Assembly (NCBI GenBank): GCA_030272585.1
Contig: BSYQ01000011.1
Location: 1,612,001 to 1,676,000, forward strand
Length of the DNA stretch: 64,000 nt
From: Bryopsis sp. KO-2023
Taxonomy: Eukaryota; Chlorophyta; Ulvophyceae; Bryopsidales; Bryopsidaceae
Direction: 5' to 3'
A program made the position numbers and the translations under genes. The notes under the pieces are model-generated. The model did no database searches and was not told the DNA's origin. It saw only the letters and a list, made by a program, of their open reading frames with translations. Each line of letters opens with the position of its first letter. The stretch's first letter is position 1. This document shows positions 13,510 to 25,360 of this stretch, piece by piece.

Positions 13510-14340
13510 CCTTTTCTGCCTGATCCAATCATATCGCCTCAATCGTATTTTCCCCAGATTCTCGAATTTTGCCCTGACCGATTTCCTCCGTAGCTTGCCC
13601 GCTTCCCAATATCCATCCATCCTGTTTTCACAGCCCCCTTTTCCTGCAAACCCCGGCCAGTCCCCTCCACCTCATCGACGAAAACTCCAAAAGCAGGCCG
13701 CCAAAACCATGGGTGCTGAGACTTTACCGGAGCATCTCCATTTGGCGCCATCCGTGGGTGCTGAATTACCGCTACTCCACGAAATCCTCCCAACAGGTGC
13801 ATCCACCTCCGTCCGCTACTCCATGTCTGGCTCATGGCCACCGATGAACCCGTCTCGATTTGGCGATTCCTTCCACCACTTCAGCAACACGCTTGCTGAC
13901 TTTCCTCACTCTGCTCAGCATTACGGGGACAACACTTGGAGATGCTGGGAGTCTGACATGGCAGCGATCGAGGCTCACTCTCCATTGACTTCCTGGTGTG
14001 GTGCCAAAGCCAGAACATTCTTGCACCCCGAATACCACCATGGCAGCTCCAATTGTCTTGGTGCTCCCTGCAGCTTCATCCCGATCGTCTTGCAAAACAG
14101 ATTGCCTTTGCCTGGCAGGGTTGTGGATACGGTGATGGCCAGCTTCCTGAGTCAGTCTTGGGCTGGCCGATTGCCCGGAGCGATTAATGCTTCAATGGTG
14201 GTATGGAAAGATGACTGAACAACGACCGAGTATGCCATTCTGAATTTCTCTACAGCAGGTAGGAGGCTTGAGTCGAAATCAAACCACCAAGGATGGCTAC
14301 ATATGCGAAAAGCGAGCAAATCCACAGCGTCCATCGATTA
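13510..14340. other. GC-richer open stretch, coding strand unresolved
   Basis: Base composition here is more exon-like than its flanks. The plus strand is open to a stop at 14218; the minus strand has open segments at 13832-14095 and 14152-14334, including a plausible acceptor near 14260. No reading matches a family I recognise. It could be one or two exons of an unknown gene or non-coding sequence. Confidence 0.2.
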
Positions 14341-15463
14341 ACTGCTGGGTTGGTTCCATACGATTGCAGGCAAATTTCTTGATCAGGACAGAAAAAAAAA
14401 ACCAACCCCTCCGGTGCCCAGGGCAATCTGAGAAAGAAAAAAAACGCACATCATTGTCAGTGAATTGCATCGAAACCAGACGAACGAGGTATCATAATGG
14501 CACAACACACTTTCGGCTGCGATTTTTTATCGAAACGAGAAATTTACCTTAGCACCCCTGGGCTCAGGGTTGGCAACCGCTCCAAATTAACATTCCTCAT
14601 ATCCTATGCTTCGATAGGATCTCTACGCGGCCAAAACCCAATAATGGGCAGCACCTTTTCCCCACACCTCATGTGGCAATGATGCTAATTCACAAGAAAT
14701 TGACCCCACGGCCTAACTTTTCTCTTCAAAGATTTTCCAACTGATTGTTCGACGCCTTTTTGCTCCTCCTGTGTGGAACCGTGGCTGCGTGCGATCTTGA
14801 CAATTACCAAAACACCGCACCGAAACGACAATAAACACCAGCAGCCACGCTGACTCCAAAAACACACACCTGGAAAACACACAGGACAAAACAAAACTTC
14901 AAAATCAGGCAATTCCTCAGGTCAAAATATGTTTTTAACCCCCCTCTCTTTCCCTGGGGCCCCCAATTTTTCCAACAGAGTGTTCAATGGACCAAACCCC
15001 TCCAAGATTTTCTATGATAAAAAAAAGCGATCATCTGCTGAGGCCCCTCAAAAAGAACCAACGAAAACCCAGCAACTCGATCGGTCAACCTTATCCTCCA
15101 AAAACCACATCAAATAAGGGCAATCTGCCCCATCAATCGACCAATCATCCCTAGCACAAACTACCGTAAATTCCATCGTGGATTAAAGAAGAAAAAACAG
15201 ACCGCGGAAAGATATTGCAACTGCTCGATTGGTGGCAGCAATGTCTTACCTTTTCCACACAAACAGGACCTCCACATGCACACGCCAGCATTCTCCAAAC
15301 ATATCCACATTTTCACATCCAGCTCCTCGAGATGATCTTACCCACCCCCTGTTGCACATCCAAAGACATTCGCAAGTTTAGCAACAGGTCCCTTACCATC
15401 AACACCACAGAGGCCCTGGAGCAATGCAAGCGGATTGGTGTTTTATTATGTTTTTTTTACCTC
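14341..15463. other. No gene identified (downstream of PHRF1-like gene)
   Basis: Only short open segments. A minus-strand segment at 14685-14912 ends in a lysine/arginine-rich tail (GKSLKRKVRPWGQFLVN) and could be a terminal exon, but nothing else supports it. Confidence 0.3.
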
Positions 15464-18400
15464 CTAAATGAGCTTGGCCCAAACAGGTTCGGAGAATGCA
15501 GCAATGGCAGCGTCGATACGCTCGGTGGAGGTCACAGATTCCGGGGAAGCCCCTGCCAACATTTCTTGCTCCAGGTGTCCGTACACGGAGTTTGACAATT
15601 CCTGGAAAACCTCGGAATAGAGCCTGTGCCTTTGGGCTCCTCGCAGCAACTGTTCAGCCGCATAGTCGACTTTCCTCTTGAGAATCTGGAGGTCTTGACT
15701 AAGAAGCCTGTTTTTTTTGGGGTGAAGGGGGGTTGGAAACACACAGATTTCTCTCTCAGAAACCAATCTGAGTTTTTCGGTTTTCCCTTGCAGTTGCAAC
15801 AACCGGGATGGAATGAATTGTTCGAGCAACAAAAACAAATGACTGCCGAAGGAATTCGACCCAAATTCCCACAGTTCATCGGAAAGCAAAAGGGAGGAAA
15901 AACAAGTCCCTCCGCGATATCATCCAAAATTGACCACCTTGAACATCCATGATCTACTTTTTTTTTCCCCCAAAGATCGCTGAACATCCACCAAAAACCC
16001 ATCCTCATAATCTCTACTGATCTCCACCACACACACTCTTTCCTCTTTTTTTTCCTTTCCATCGACCAACCAACCAACCAACCAACCAATCCGGTCGCTT
16101 GTTCCTTCATTGAGTTGTTTGCTTACCTCCTTGCGAAAGAATTATCCGCTGCACCCGAACCGCTTGGTCCTGCTGGCGGACCCGCATCAGATTGGTTCGC
16201 CCCTGCTGGGGGAATATGTGATCGACCAACACGTGCCCCTGCTGGGCTTGCTCCAGCAACCCTGGATGGACTGCCTTCACGTCTTGGAAGCTTGGTGCGA
16301 ATAACAGGGCCCTCCAGCTCATCCTCCTCCTGATCACGGGATCTCTTGTTTCGACCACTTCGAGTCTAAATATCCAGCCACACACACATGCAGACATTCA
16401 GAGTTTGTTGAACATTTGGTACATGCATTTCTGCCCAGTTTATCAATCTTGTTGAAGACGGCATTTCACTGATTTGTGAAAAAAAAAACAAAAATCAGTG
16501 TTTAACTGGGTGCCAAACACAGATCCGTAGCATGCGTCCAAATGGTCCATCGAGTGGTGGCTTCCCTTCGACCCCCAAAACCCACCTGCATCACATCCAT
16601 TCGGGTCGATCGGCCACATGCAAATTGCCAGAGGTCCTCCACTGGTGCTTTTCCCTTTTCCTCGTTGCTCCTCCTGGAGGCTATCCTTTGTCGCAACTGC
16701 TCTTCCCTTCTGGACAGGATTCTTCCCTCAGCCAAACATTTCACCCCCAAGTCATTGATACTCCCACGACGCGGGTTGCTGAAACCAGATCTTCGGGGCG
16801 GCGACTGCTCCGCTGCATCCCCCTCCATCTCAGGAATGTTGAAAAGCCCTTCCTCTGGACCTTGCGATTTTCTCATCAGAGTGCTGAGCAAACCTTGAAC
16901 GCTACGGCCGGCTGGAGCTGAAGGCCTGCTGGGTGCACCCTGGCTAGGTCTCGACAATGAACCTGATAACAAACCCACACAAAAGGATGGATGAATGCAC
17001 CTGAACGCTGGATATTCTGAAGAAGATGTATATTCAAGGAAAACATCCACACTTACCACGTGGCTGGGTGTCTGGCTCCTTTGCGACTTCGAATTGCCTT
17101 CGCAGATCGCTGATTTTGATGGAGGAGGTACCTTGGGAGTTTACCGAAGTTTCAGGAGAATCGTCTGTTGAAATCAAGTTGATGGTTTCCGGTTGCTCCG
17201 GCCTTGGACTGGCACTCCTGGTCGAATTTCCGGGGAAAGAAAAACATCCCAAAACCGTGTCAATCCCCCATTCCAACACATCGGTGGCGCTTTTCCCATA
17301 ATCTTTCCGGCCGAAATGTGTCGATTTGACGTGCATTCAGCTTTTTCTGGAAACCTGAGTGTTGATCTCCCACCCATTTGATGAGGATGGGGGTGCTTAA
17401 TAAAAAGCCAACCCGAAAGCAGGAAAACGAAAATCGAGAAATGAGATCGATGGGTATGACATGGGGTGCATGGTGGTGTTCGTGGGGGTGGGGAAAACCC
17501 TGAAATATTTGAAAAGAGTACGTATCATGATTTACCTTGAGGCAGGCGGGTTGGACGCTTCTTGTTGATTTTCTTCCCCGACGTCATTGCTTGCTTCTGA
17601 GTCTGACGACGAAACCCTTGTCTGGCGTCTCGGCCTCTCTGGAGAATTTCTTGCTCGATGACGACGCAACAGACCTGGAAAAACACATAGAACATCGTAA
17701 CAAGCCGAAAACTCATATCCTCTTCCTCCCTCCCCAAACAAACCTGATTTCCCCATCCAGCCCAAAAAAAAAGCCAGGGGGAAAAAGGGGGGAGGAGGAT
17801 TTACTCGGAAATACCACACACACATGATGCGCATATACATATCCCGGCTCAGCCAAGCCCTCATGTTTCGTTTCGTGTTCTTTCGTTTTGCTTTTTTTTT
17901 GCCCAGCCATTTCGGCCCAATTATACCCACAGCATTTTTCAACATGAACAACTTCCATGCATCCTTTTTTTTTTCTTCTTCTTGTTTCAAACTAAGCAAA
18001 AATAAAATGCCCGGCGCAAGCACACATCACCTTATATTTTTCCTGCCCTCCTTCCCCAAAACCATAATATATATAGATATTTATATAGATAGATATGGCT
18101 TTCCCCCTGCTACCCCCATATCTCTTTTCTTTTTCCTTTCTAATTTTAGTTTTACAGATTGCATGTTTGTCCACACAACACATCAAACACAGATATTACG
18201 TCAGAATTTGATACATCCCTCCATTAACCCTTAGCAGTATAGCAACATCTTAGTTCTCTTATCCAACGCTGTACCAAATCAAACATGCAACATTTCTTAC
18301 GAAAAACTCCAATCCTCTTTTCCTAGATAATGGACCAACTTACACATCTAACGCACGTACGCTTGTTTTTTTCCGCCCACATTCCCAGTGGCTGATTTTC

Positions 18401-21400
18401 TTTTCAGAGAATTCATCCCTGACCAAATTTGCATCTTAATTCTCGTCTATCGACCCTTAGAATTAGTCATCTCCCCCCCCCCACCTTGATCGACACTTAA
18501 ACATCCATGCATAACCTACATATTACCCAAATCTTCTCCCCCCAAAATGATTTCCCAGCCGAAAAAACCGCAACTCACACCACAACCATCGCTGGGTTAT
18601 TTCCGAAGATCAAATACACCACTTTATGGCCTAGTCTTATGAGAAGCGTTCTATCACCTTCGCTGATTGGTCGATCCCTCCTTGCCCTCGTGGTGTTTCT
18701 GATTCTGGTCGCATCTTCAGCAAGCCGGGTAGCCTGTCTCGTTCTTGAAGCAACCCCACGATTTCTGGACGTCGCCAGTCTGGTCCGGGATGCGACGCCG
18801 TCCTGCCTTGGACTCCTCCTGGCATCCACCCTTTCTCTGGAAAGGGTTTCAAAGGAACAAGAATTAATAAAAATCCATACGAAAGAAAAGAAAATCGGAG
18901 GATCGATGATCGGATGGAAATGCAACGGACAATTTATGTCAGTCGAGCGATTGACACATGATGTGCCCAATGCTTCTTCAATTTTTTTTTTCCCCGATTC
19001 GACTATTCCAGAAACAACCTTCAACAGTAATGGATGATACAAAGGTGGTGGTGGTGGTGCATTAACATTGAAATTCGTCCAAGAAATTGGACCAACACAA
19101 GCAAGCCAATCGTAACGCACTTCCTGAAATTCACAACTCCAGAGAAAAAAAGAAACACCAACCGGGATTCGCTCATTAACACAGAGACAGTCAAAATCTA
19201 AAGCCACAAAGGAAAAACCCATCAAATGTCATGTAATGAAAAAAAGGACTCCATATGCACACACAGGACAAAATGATTCACCTTTCCACTGATTTCTTGA
19301 CAAAAACAAAGCAATCCCTTATTAATTACTACTTGATTAGCAGATTAATGTGATCCAAAATGAATGAAGACCCCCCTCCCTCTTTGATCGACCCCTACCT
19401 CCGTCCAGAGTTCATCCGAGCGGAAAATCGTGGCCCTCTTGGCCTTGGTCGACGGACTGGGACTGGGTCTTCCTCCGCTTCAAATAATTAAATGAAAAGA
19501 AAAAACACACGAACACATCCAATCCCAAGCATCAGCAAAATGCCCAGCGTTAATATCAAAGGTTTAAAAAAAAAGCTTCCCCCACATGAGGACATTTCTT
19601 TTTTTTTTTTCAAAAAGCATGTTACTGATGATATTCGATTTTTTTTTTTCCAGTTCAGACGTACACATGTGGCATTCTTTCAGGAAAGGGGTTTCCCCCC
19701 TCCTTAACAACCACCTCCACAGGTGAAGTTCAAAATCCAAAACATATTCACACATGGAAAACAGCACATCCGGTCGAATTTTCATTGAAGCGTATCTCAG
19801 AATGGACTGCAAAAAACAAAGCAACACTCACGGGACTCCGATTTATCTTCCAGGGAGCCTTGAGCATCGTCCTCGGCGTCGTGAACAGCGGGAACAGAAG
19901 AGGGGGCCGGCGGCACAGGTTGAGCTGGGACAGGAGGAGGCTGGGGGACCGCCAATGGAGGCAGAACCACCGATGGAGCGCAGTCGTGGCAGTAGTAGTC
20001 ATCCTCCGGGACCTCAGGGAGCCCCACACACCGGGTGTGGAAGCCCCGCTGACATCCTGCACAGAGGAAATGACCAACATACTGTTTGACTCACGCATTC
20101 TTTTTTCAAAACTCCCCAGGCGGGATGTTAATCTCCAGGATATTTTCGATCGGAAAAAAAATTCAGGGAAAAAGTTCACCCCTTGTGTGGAAATCTGTAC
20201 TTTTTTTTGGAACCTTCTTTGGGGGAAGGACACCACCGATCGGCATTACGATCAACATCATCACAAATTTATCACACATTTTGCTTTCTTTTTTTTTCCT
20301 GATTGTAAAACCATGGGAAAATATACCGACCCCACAGTCGACTTTTTTCACACAAGGGGGCAGGCAGTTGCAGGAACAAAACAAAGTAACAAATGAAAAG
20401 AAAGCAAACAAAACAAGAAAAAACAAGTTGAAAACAAAGCAAAGAGAAGGGGGTGCTTACCGTCGCATATCAGGAGGATATGCTCGTCGCCGCCATCATT
20501 GCAGACTTCGCAAATGATGGCGTCGGCGTCCACGTCGAAGGGGTTGTCCCCTTCGTCGTCGCACACCTATCATTTGCGAAGAAAAAACCCAGCGAATGTC
20601 AGCCTCGGTAACGGCATCTTTGATCAGTTGTGATTTGCAGCGGTCAGTGAGGTCGGTTTTTTTGGGGGGGGCAAACATACATTCAGATGCTGAGGTGGAT
20701 GCATGCACATGCATGCATCACATCAACATGCAAATCAGCCAGTGAATCGCTCAAGTTCAACTGGGCCAGCAGCACCATTTTTTTTGCCAGTACATATTTT
20801 AACAGCACATGCACTGCCCAAGTGGAAAATAATGTGAAAAACAACAGCGACTCCATCGCTTGTCGTGTTCTCCACACAGATGTGACATTTTTTTTTCCCT
20901 TATTGAACTCGAAACACTCTGAAACTGATCACGTTCGAAAAATCAGGGGACTGATTTAGCTTAATCGGTCGTTCGGGGACCTTTTCTTCTCAGAACCCAT
21001 TAGATAACTGTGGCTGAGTCATTTTCATTCCGGCAGTCGTACATACGCAACCTGATAATCATTCATACATTTGGGTCCAGATTTTTTTTTTCCTTTACTG
21101 AACTTGGACATCAGGATAATTTCAGAAAGAACTTAAGGGAAATTCACAGTGCACTTTCCATCACTGATTTTCGAAAATGAAGGCGATGATTAAGACACAT
21201 GTGACCAGCAGAACATTTCCACACCCACGCGTCCCTGCTTTTTCTTTTTTTAACGTTATATAGATTCACTAATCAAACACAATCATAAACACAAAGCAAC
21301 AGATGTTTTTTTCTTCTCCACAAAATACTTACTTGGCGGCACGGTGCGACGTCGAGCCACTCCATGGGCAGCGCCACCTCCAGAGCGCCCCCCTCCCTGA

Positions 21401-22481
21401 ATTCAGACAAAAAAAAAAACACAAACACAGAAAGAGTTAGAACACCACATATGATTTTTTCAAACGAAGAAAGAAAGAAGGGATCAGCAGACATTTTCAA
21501 ACATGGAAAATCACAAGTTGGTTTCAAAAGCAGCAGCAGATTGTTCAGGAGGGGAAACTGGAGGGAAGGTACTCACCCGGCGACCTTCTTGGTCACGCGA
21601 GTGACCTCCTCCTTGCACAGAGGGCAGCGGCTGTCCACGACCAGCCACTGCCTTGTGCAGCCCCAGCAAAACCTTAAAAACAGAAGAAAAAAACACACAT
21701 CATTTTTTCAGTGTCCAAGGAGTGCTAGTCAGACACAAGAGATTTCACTGGAACCCTCCCCATGATTAAGGGGGGAGGGAATTTGGAATTGGCAGCCACA
21801 CGGAATTTTCGCAAACCAGTGTCCGTGTACGTCTCACGACATAGCGTAACACTACTACGCTCCGTCGTGAGTGTGATTCTCTGACTTCTGGCCGAAATTT
21901 CGGAAATTACGGCGACGTCTTTGAATCGCGGACGTCGTCCAGATTCTCGCCGCTCGGGCATTCTACTCCGGTTTTTCTGATGGTAACGAGTTCGTCCCAC
22001 AGTAACATGTTCGCAGGATGGGACGAAGGCCGAAAACGAAAGAGACAAATTTTGACAGAAATGCAAGACGACGAACTCACCTGTGGGCGCATCCGTCGAG
22101 CCCACCCCACTCCGCTATCTCCGTCTCGAAGCATATGCCGCAAGGCGGCTTCTGCGGACGGAGATAACACAGAAGATGTTAGGCAAGGGCCGAGTGGAAG
22201 CGAAACCACCACGACATCAACATCATCATCGTGCCGAGCTAGGATTTCGGCGTCACGCGACGCCGACGTGAACAGATTACGGTTCCCACGAACCAAACAC
22301 ACAAAACATGCGGAGACGATGAAAGGAAATCCTTTCCTTGCTCGCTCCGACACGAGTTTCCATCGGAAAAATGCCCGCATCAGACTTTTCCCGTCCGGAT
22401 TTTCTTCTGGTTGAATCCCCCCGAACCCCAAAAGCATCAGAACTCCGAACCACTCACCGAAACAGAGCTCCCCTCGGCCAT
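15464..22481 (-). CDS. PHRF1: RING + PHD finger protein, PHRF1-like
   Basis: About 13 exons. Exon 1 is tiny (22458-22481, eight codons from ATG to a GTGAGT donor); exon 2 is 22081-22151, exon 3 21577-21672, exon 4 21333-21396, exon 5 20461-20566 and exon 6 19832-20056. The joined N-terminus has a C3HC4 RING at residues 12-51 (Cys12, 15, 29, His31, Cys34, 37, 48, 51). A C4HC3 PHD finger follows at 104-146 (Cys104, 107, 119, 122, His127, Cys130, 143, 146). RING then PHD near the N-terminus is the arrangement of PHRF1, a nuclear E3 ligase that reads histone tails and binds RNA polymerase II. Later exons (about 19.4-16.1 kb) encode Arg/Ser/Pro-rich low-complexity sequence. The last exon (15464-15708) is a helical segment in the place of PHRF1's Pol II-binding SRI-like tail; that equivalence is inference. 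The protein is shorter than animal PHRF1. Confidence 0.8.
16064..16090. repeat. (CAAC)n microsatellite in a PHRF1-like intron
   Basis: Five to six CAAC units between the last two coding exons. Confidence 0.85.
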
Positions 22482-23047
22482 CGCTCCAGCTGCGCACAAA
22501 GTCCTCGTGCGCGCCACCAGAAACCGAAAGGAGAAGAACAGGCGATGCTGGTCGTGGCCTCCGAATGTGACCAAACCGAACACTCACGCGCGACAGTCAG
22601 CGGTTACGCGATTTTTCGCTTGATTTTTTTTTTTGGTGGGTCGGAAATTCGGAAAAGAAAAACTGACGTCACGTGAAGCTGCTTTCCACTCGGACCAAAC
22701 CACGCATCGTACGTGTGCGGTTGTGTCAATTTTTATCTTCTACTTTGACGGAACACACAGCTGGCGTGGGAGGAAAGGTCACAGTCTTCGAAACAGCGCG
22801 CAGGTATTCGCCCAAGGCGAACTCGAAATCGAAGGACGAACCAGTGAAAAAAACAGGAAAGAGGTAAAAACCTAGTTTTCGACGCAACGGGATCCAACTC
22901 GCTCGCACGGCGGTGCTCCACGTCAAGAAAAATTCGTTTGAGCGAAGGCTTCGCTCCGTTTTTTATTTTTTCATCGCCACTTTTCCGGCGTAAAAGGTGG
23001 AGAAAACCGAAAAAGAAAAGGGAGGGGAAAACGGAGAAAGAAGTCTT
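22482..23047. promoter_or_regulatory. Divergent intergenic region (PHRF1-like / TMEM230)
   Basis: Two genes start head-to-head about 570 bp apart, so this stretch must hold both promoters or one shared bidirectional promoter. It is less homopolymer-rich than other spacers, contains several CG dinucleotides and a TGACGTCA palindrome near 22664-22671 resembling a CRE/bZIP site. No TATA box is obvious. Inferred from gene positions and motif sight-reading only. Confidence 0.4.
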
Positions 23048-23317
23048 ATGTCACCAGATAGAGATTATTCAGGGGAGCTCATCCCCCCTCAAGGCTCCTG
23101 CAAGAAAGTTTTCCTGTCCTTTCTGCTGTTGATTCTGGGATTGGGGCTGGCCATCGGGGGCTTCGACGTGGTGGTGAACAAGGACAAAAGCCACGGATTC
23201 GCGCTCATATTTCTCGGGATAATTGTTTTGATACCGGGGATGTATTACTCGTACAAAGTCTACAAAGGCTGCCGGGGCAAGGGGCGATTCTCTTTCGACT
23301 CGATTCCTGACGTCTAG
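23048..23317 (+). CDS. TMEM230: TMEM230-like small membrane protein (DUF872 family)
   Basis: A single-exon frame of 89 residues. ATG at 23048 is chosen because the upstream in-frame ATG (22997) only adds a Lys/Glu-rich leader. Two hydrophobic helices (residues about 20-40 and 48-68) are separated by a short polar loop. The C-terminus has the family hallmarks: LGIIVLIPGMYYSYKVYKG followed by FSFDSIPDV, matching the GILVFLPGFY...YSYDDIPD end of TMEM230. TMEM230 is a vesicle/endosome protein with cytosolic ends implicated in Golgi and synaptic vesicle trafficking in animals. Divergently paired with the PHRF1-like gene. Confidence 0.9.
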   Translation: MSPDRDYSGELIPPQGSCKKVFLSFLLLILGLGLAIGGFDVVVNKDKSHGFALIFLGIIVLIPGMYYSYKVYKGCRGKGRFSFDSIPDV

Positions 23318-25360
23318 AAGGGTGCGCGTTTGAATCAAGTCCTGTGGTGGAAGAATCTGGGAAGAGGATTGGACCTCCATAGCTTCCCCCCAAAAAAGTG
23401 AAAAACTGTGAAGGAAATGGAAAGTAGGACTTACCTCCAGGAGCTGAAAGGAGGAAGAGTGAAAAATGAAGGGGGGAAGGGGGGGGGGAAAGGACAATTT
23501 AAAAAGAAAAAACAAGACTATAGAAAAAGAAATCAGAAGATGGGACATCTTTTAAAAAAAAAGTGTTTGGAAATGGTGGCAGTGTCCTTTGGGGGTTTTT
23601 TTCTTCTCTTCTCTTTTTTTCCTTTTTTTTCACGATGAGAGAAAGAAAAATTATTTCAAAAGAAGAAGAGGAAAAAAACAGGAACCGCTGGGTTAATATG
23701 TTAATTTCAGGGAGGAGGGGGGACAAAGGAATTTTCCTTTTTTTTTTTTTTTTTTTTTTCGCTCAATTTTCACGTCATGGCACCTTTCAAAAGACATCAA
23801 TTTGTGTGTAAGATTATATTTGTTGAAGAGAGGGAGAGATTTAAAAAAAAAATTCACAGTGTTTCAAAAGAGAGAGAGAGAGAGAGAGGGAAAAAAAAGG
23901 GAAAAGGGGGGGAGGGGCTGTGACGTAAAAAGGGGTTAAGGTTTCCAGGTCATCAATTTTTGCAAAAGAGAGAGAGAGGAAAAAGAAAAGAAGGAATCGA
24001 ACGATCGTGTTTAAAAAGGTGAAAAGAAAATAGAAAAGGAGGACGGTTTGATTGCTTTTTGTTGTTTTTTTTCTTTTTCCATCCGAAAACACAATTGTTT
24101 CGGCCATTGTTGTTTTTTTCTTTCTGTTTTTTTTTTAAGGTTTGTGGAGGTGGTGCGATTGGACCTGGATTTTGTTTATCATTTTTGACGATGAAAGAGG
24201 AAAAAGAGGAAAAAACAGGAAAGAAGAAAGACAGACAGACACACAGTCAGACAGACAGACTCGGGGATAGGGGTTCATGGGGATTTTTATGACAAGGGGA
24301 AAAAGAATGGGGCAGAATCTAGTACCAAAAGAGAGTGAGAGATAGGAAAAAGGTGAAGCAAGGGGGGGGAAAAACCAAAAAAACACCAAAAAAACAGCTA
24401 AAAAGAGTAGAAACACGCGCTGAGATCTTCAGTACAATCATGTCCAAAAAAAAGAAAGAAAAGTTGACTATAAAACTTAATCAGTTAATGTCAGGAGATC
24501 CACTATTGGTGCTCCGATGGCCCTTTTTCCTACTTTAGGGCGAAAAGGAATGGAGAGAGTTTTCTTAAAAGAAGGGGGGGGGGGGGATGGGAAAAAATTA
24601 CCTTATTTTCAATATTTTTTTCAAATCTTACTATTTTAGGGCTTTATCAGTGATGAAAGTGGGTGGCATGGGATCTTAAGGTTAAGAGAGAAACTGGAAG
24701 GAGAGATTTGTTTATTTGCCCCAAGGGTTTTAATTGACACGGGTCTAGCAAAATTTGGGCAGATCTTTTGCATCTTTTTTTTTTTTGGTTTTCTGAAACA
24801 AAGAACTGGAAAAAAAAAAGATGAGTTGAATAGGAAAGCGAGGCGGAGAAACCATGATTTCCAGGAAAAGTGGTGAACGTGAATATTATTATCAAATTTC
24901 CAGCTTATGGAATTGTGTAAAATCAAGAATATCTGCCTCTATCACCGTTGGATGTATTCAACCTTGCCCAGCATATTATGCATTGTTTGTCTGTACAATG
25001 CTTGGTATTCTCATCTGTGTGGAGTGCTCAACATTTGGGTGCATTATCGAATCAGCAACTTCAAAACCCACTTCTCTCCTTTCAGGGTTGTGGTGCATCC
25101 ATCAGCTCACCAACTCAACTTGTTGCATGTCTTCCCCAAATTCTTCCAAACGATTAGCAAGTCAGCATTAGCGTTACCGAATCGGAACAGGTGTTTTTTC
25201 TTCTTCTTTTTCATCATCTTTACACTACCCCTAGTTTTTCCGCATGGAATCTGCCGTACTGAGATGATATAAATACTGGGTATTTCAAATTGGAGAATGA
25301 TTGGGGCAACGTCCCACATTATCACCTTCGCCCCACAACCATCGCAAGACGTCAGTTAGG
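23318..25360. other. Gene-free, purine-skewed stretch with simple repeats
   Basis: No credible exon. The plus strand is strongly A/G-rich for long runs (about 23400-24560), with a GA tract at 23869-23890, an ACAG/CAGA tract at 24228-24262, a T run at about 23738-23759 and G runs. From 24840 to 25300 the sequence is more balanced and may include the WDR27 promoter/5' UTR. Confidence 0.5.

Noticed and set aside
13121-14218. A long plus-strand open frame (365 codons)
   Set aside because: Its first third is a translation of the T-rich minisatellite, which is open in several frames on both strands, and the rest matches nothing recognisable and is also partly open on the minus strand.
24854-25272. 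Open frames just upstream of WDR27 as an extra gene or extended N-terminus
   Set aside because: No homology to WDR27 N-termini, poor composition, and the ATG at 25361 followed by a good donor gives a complete model.
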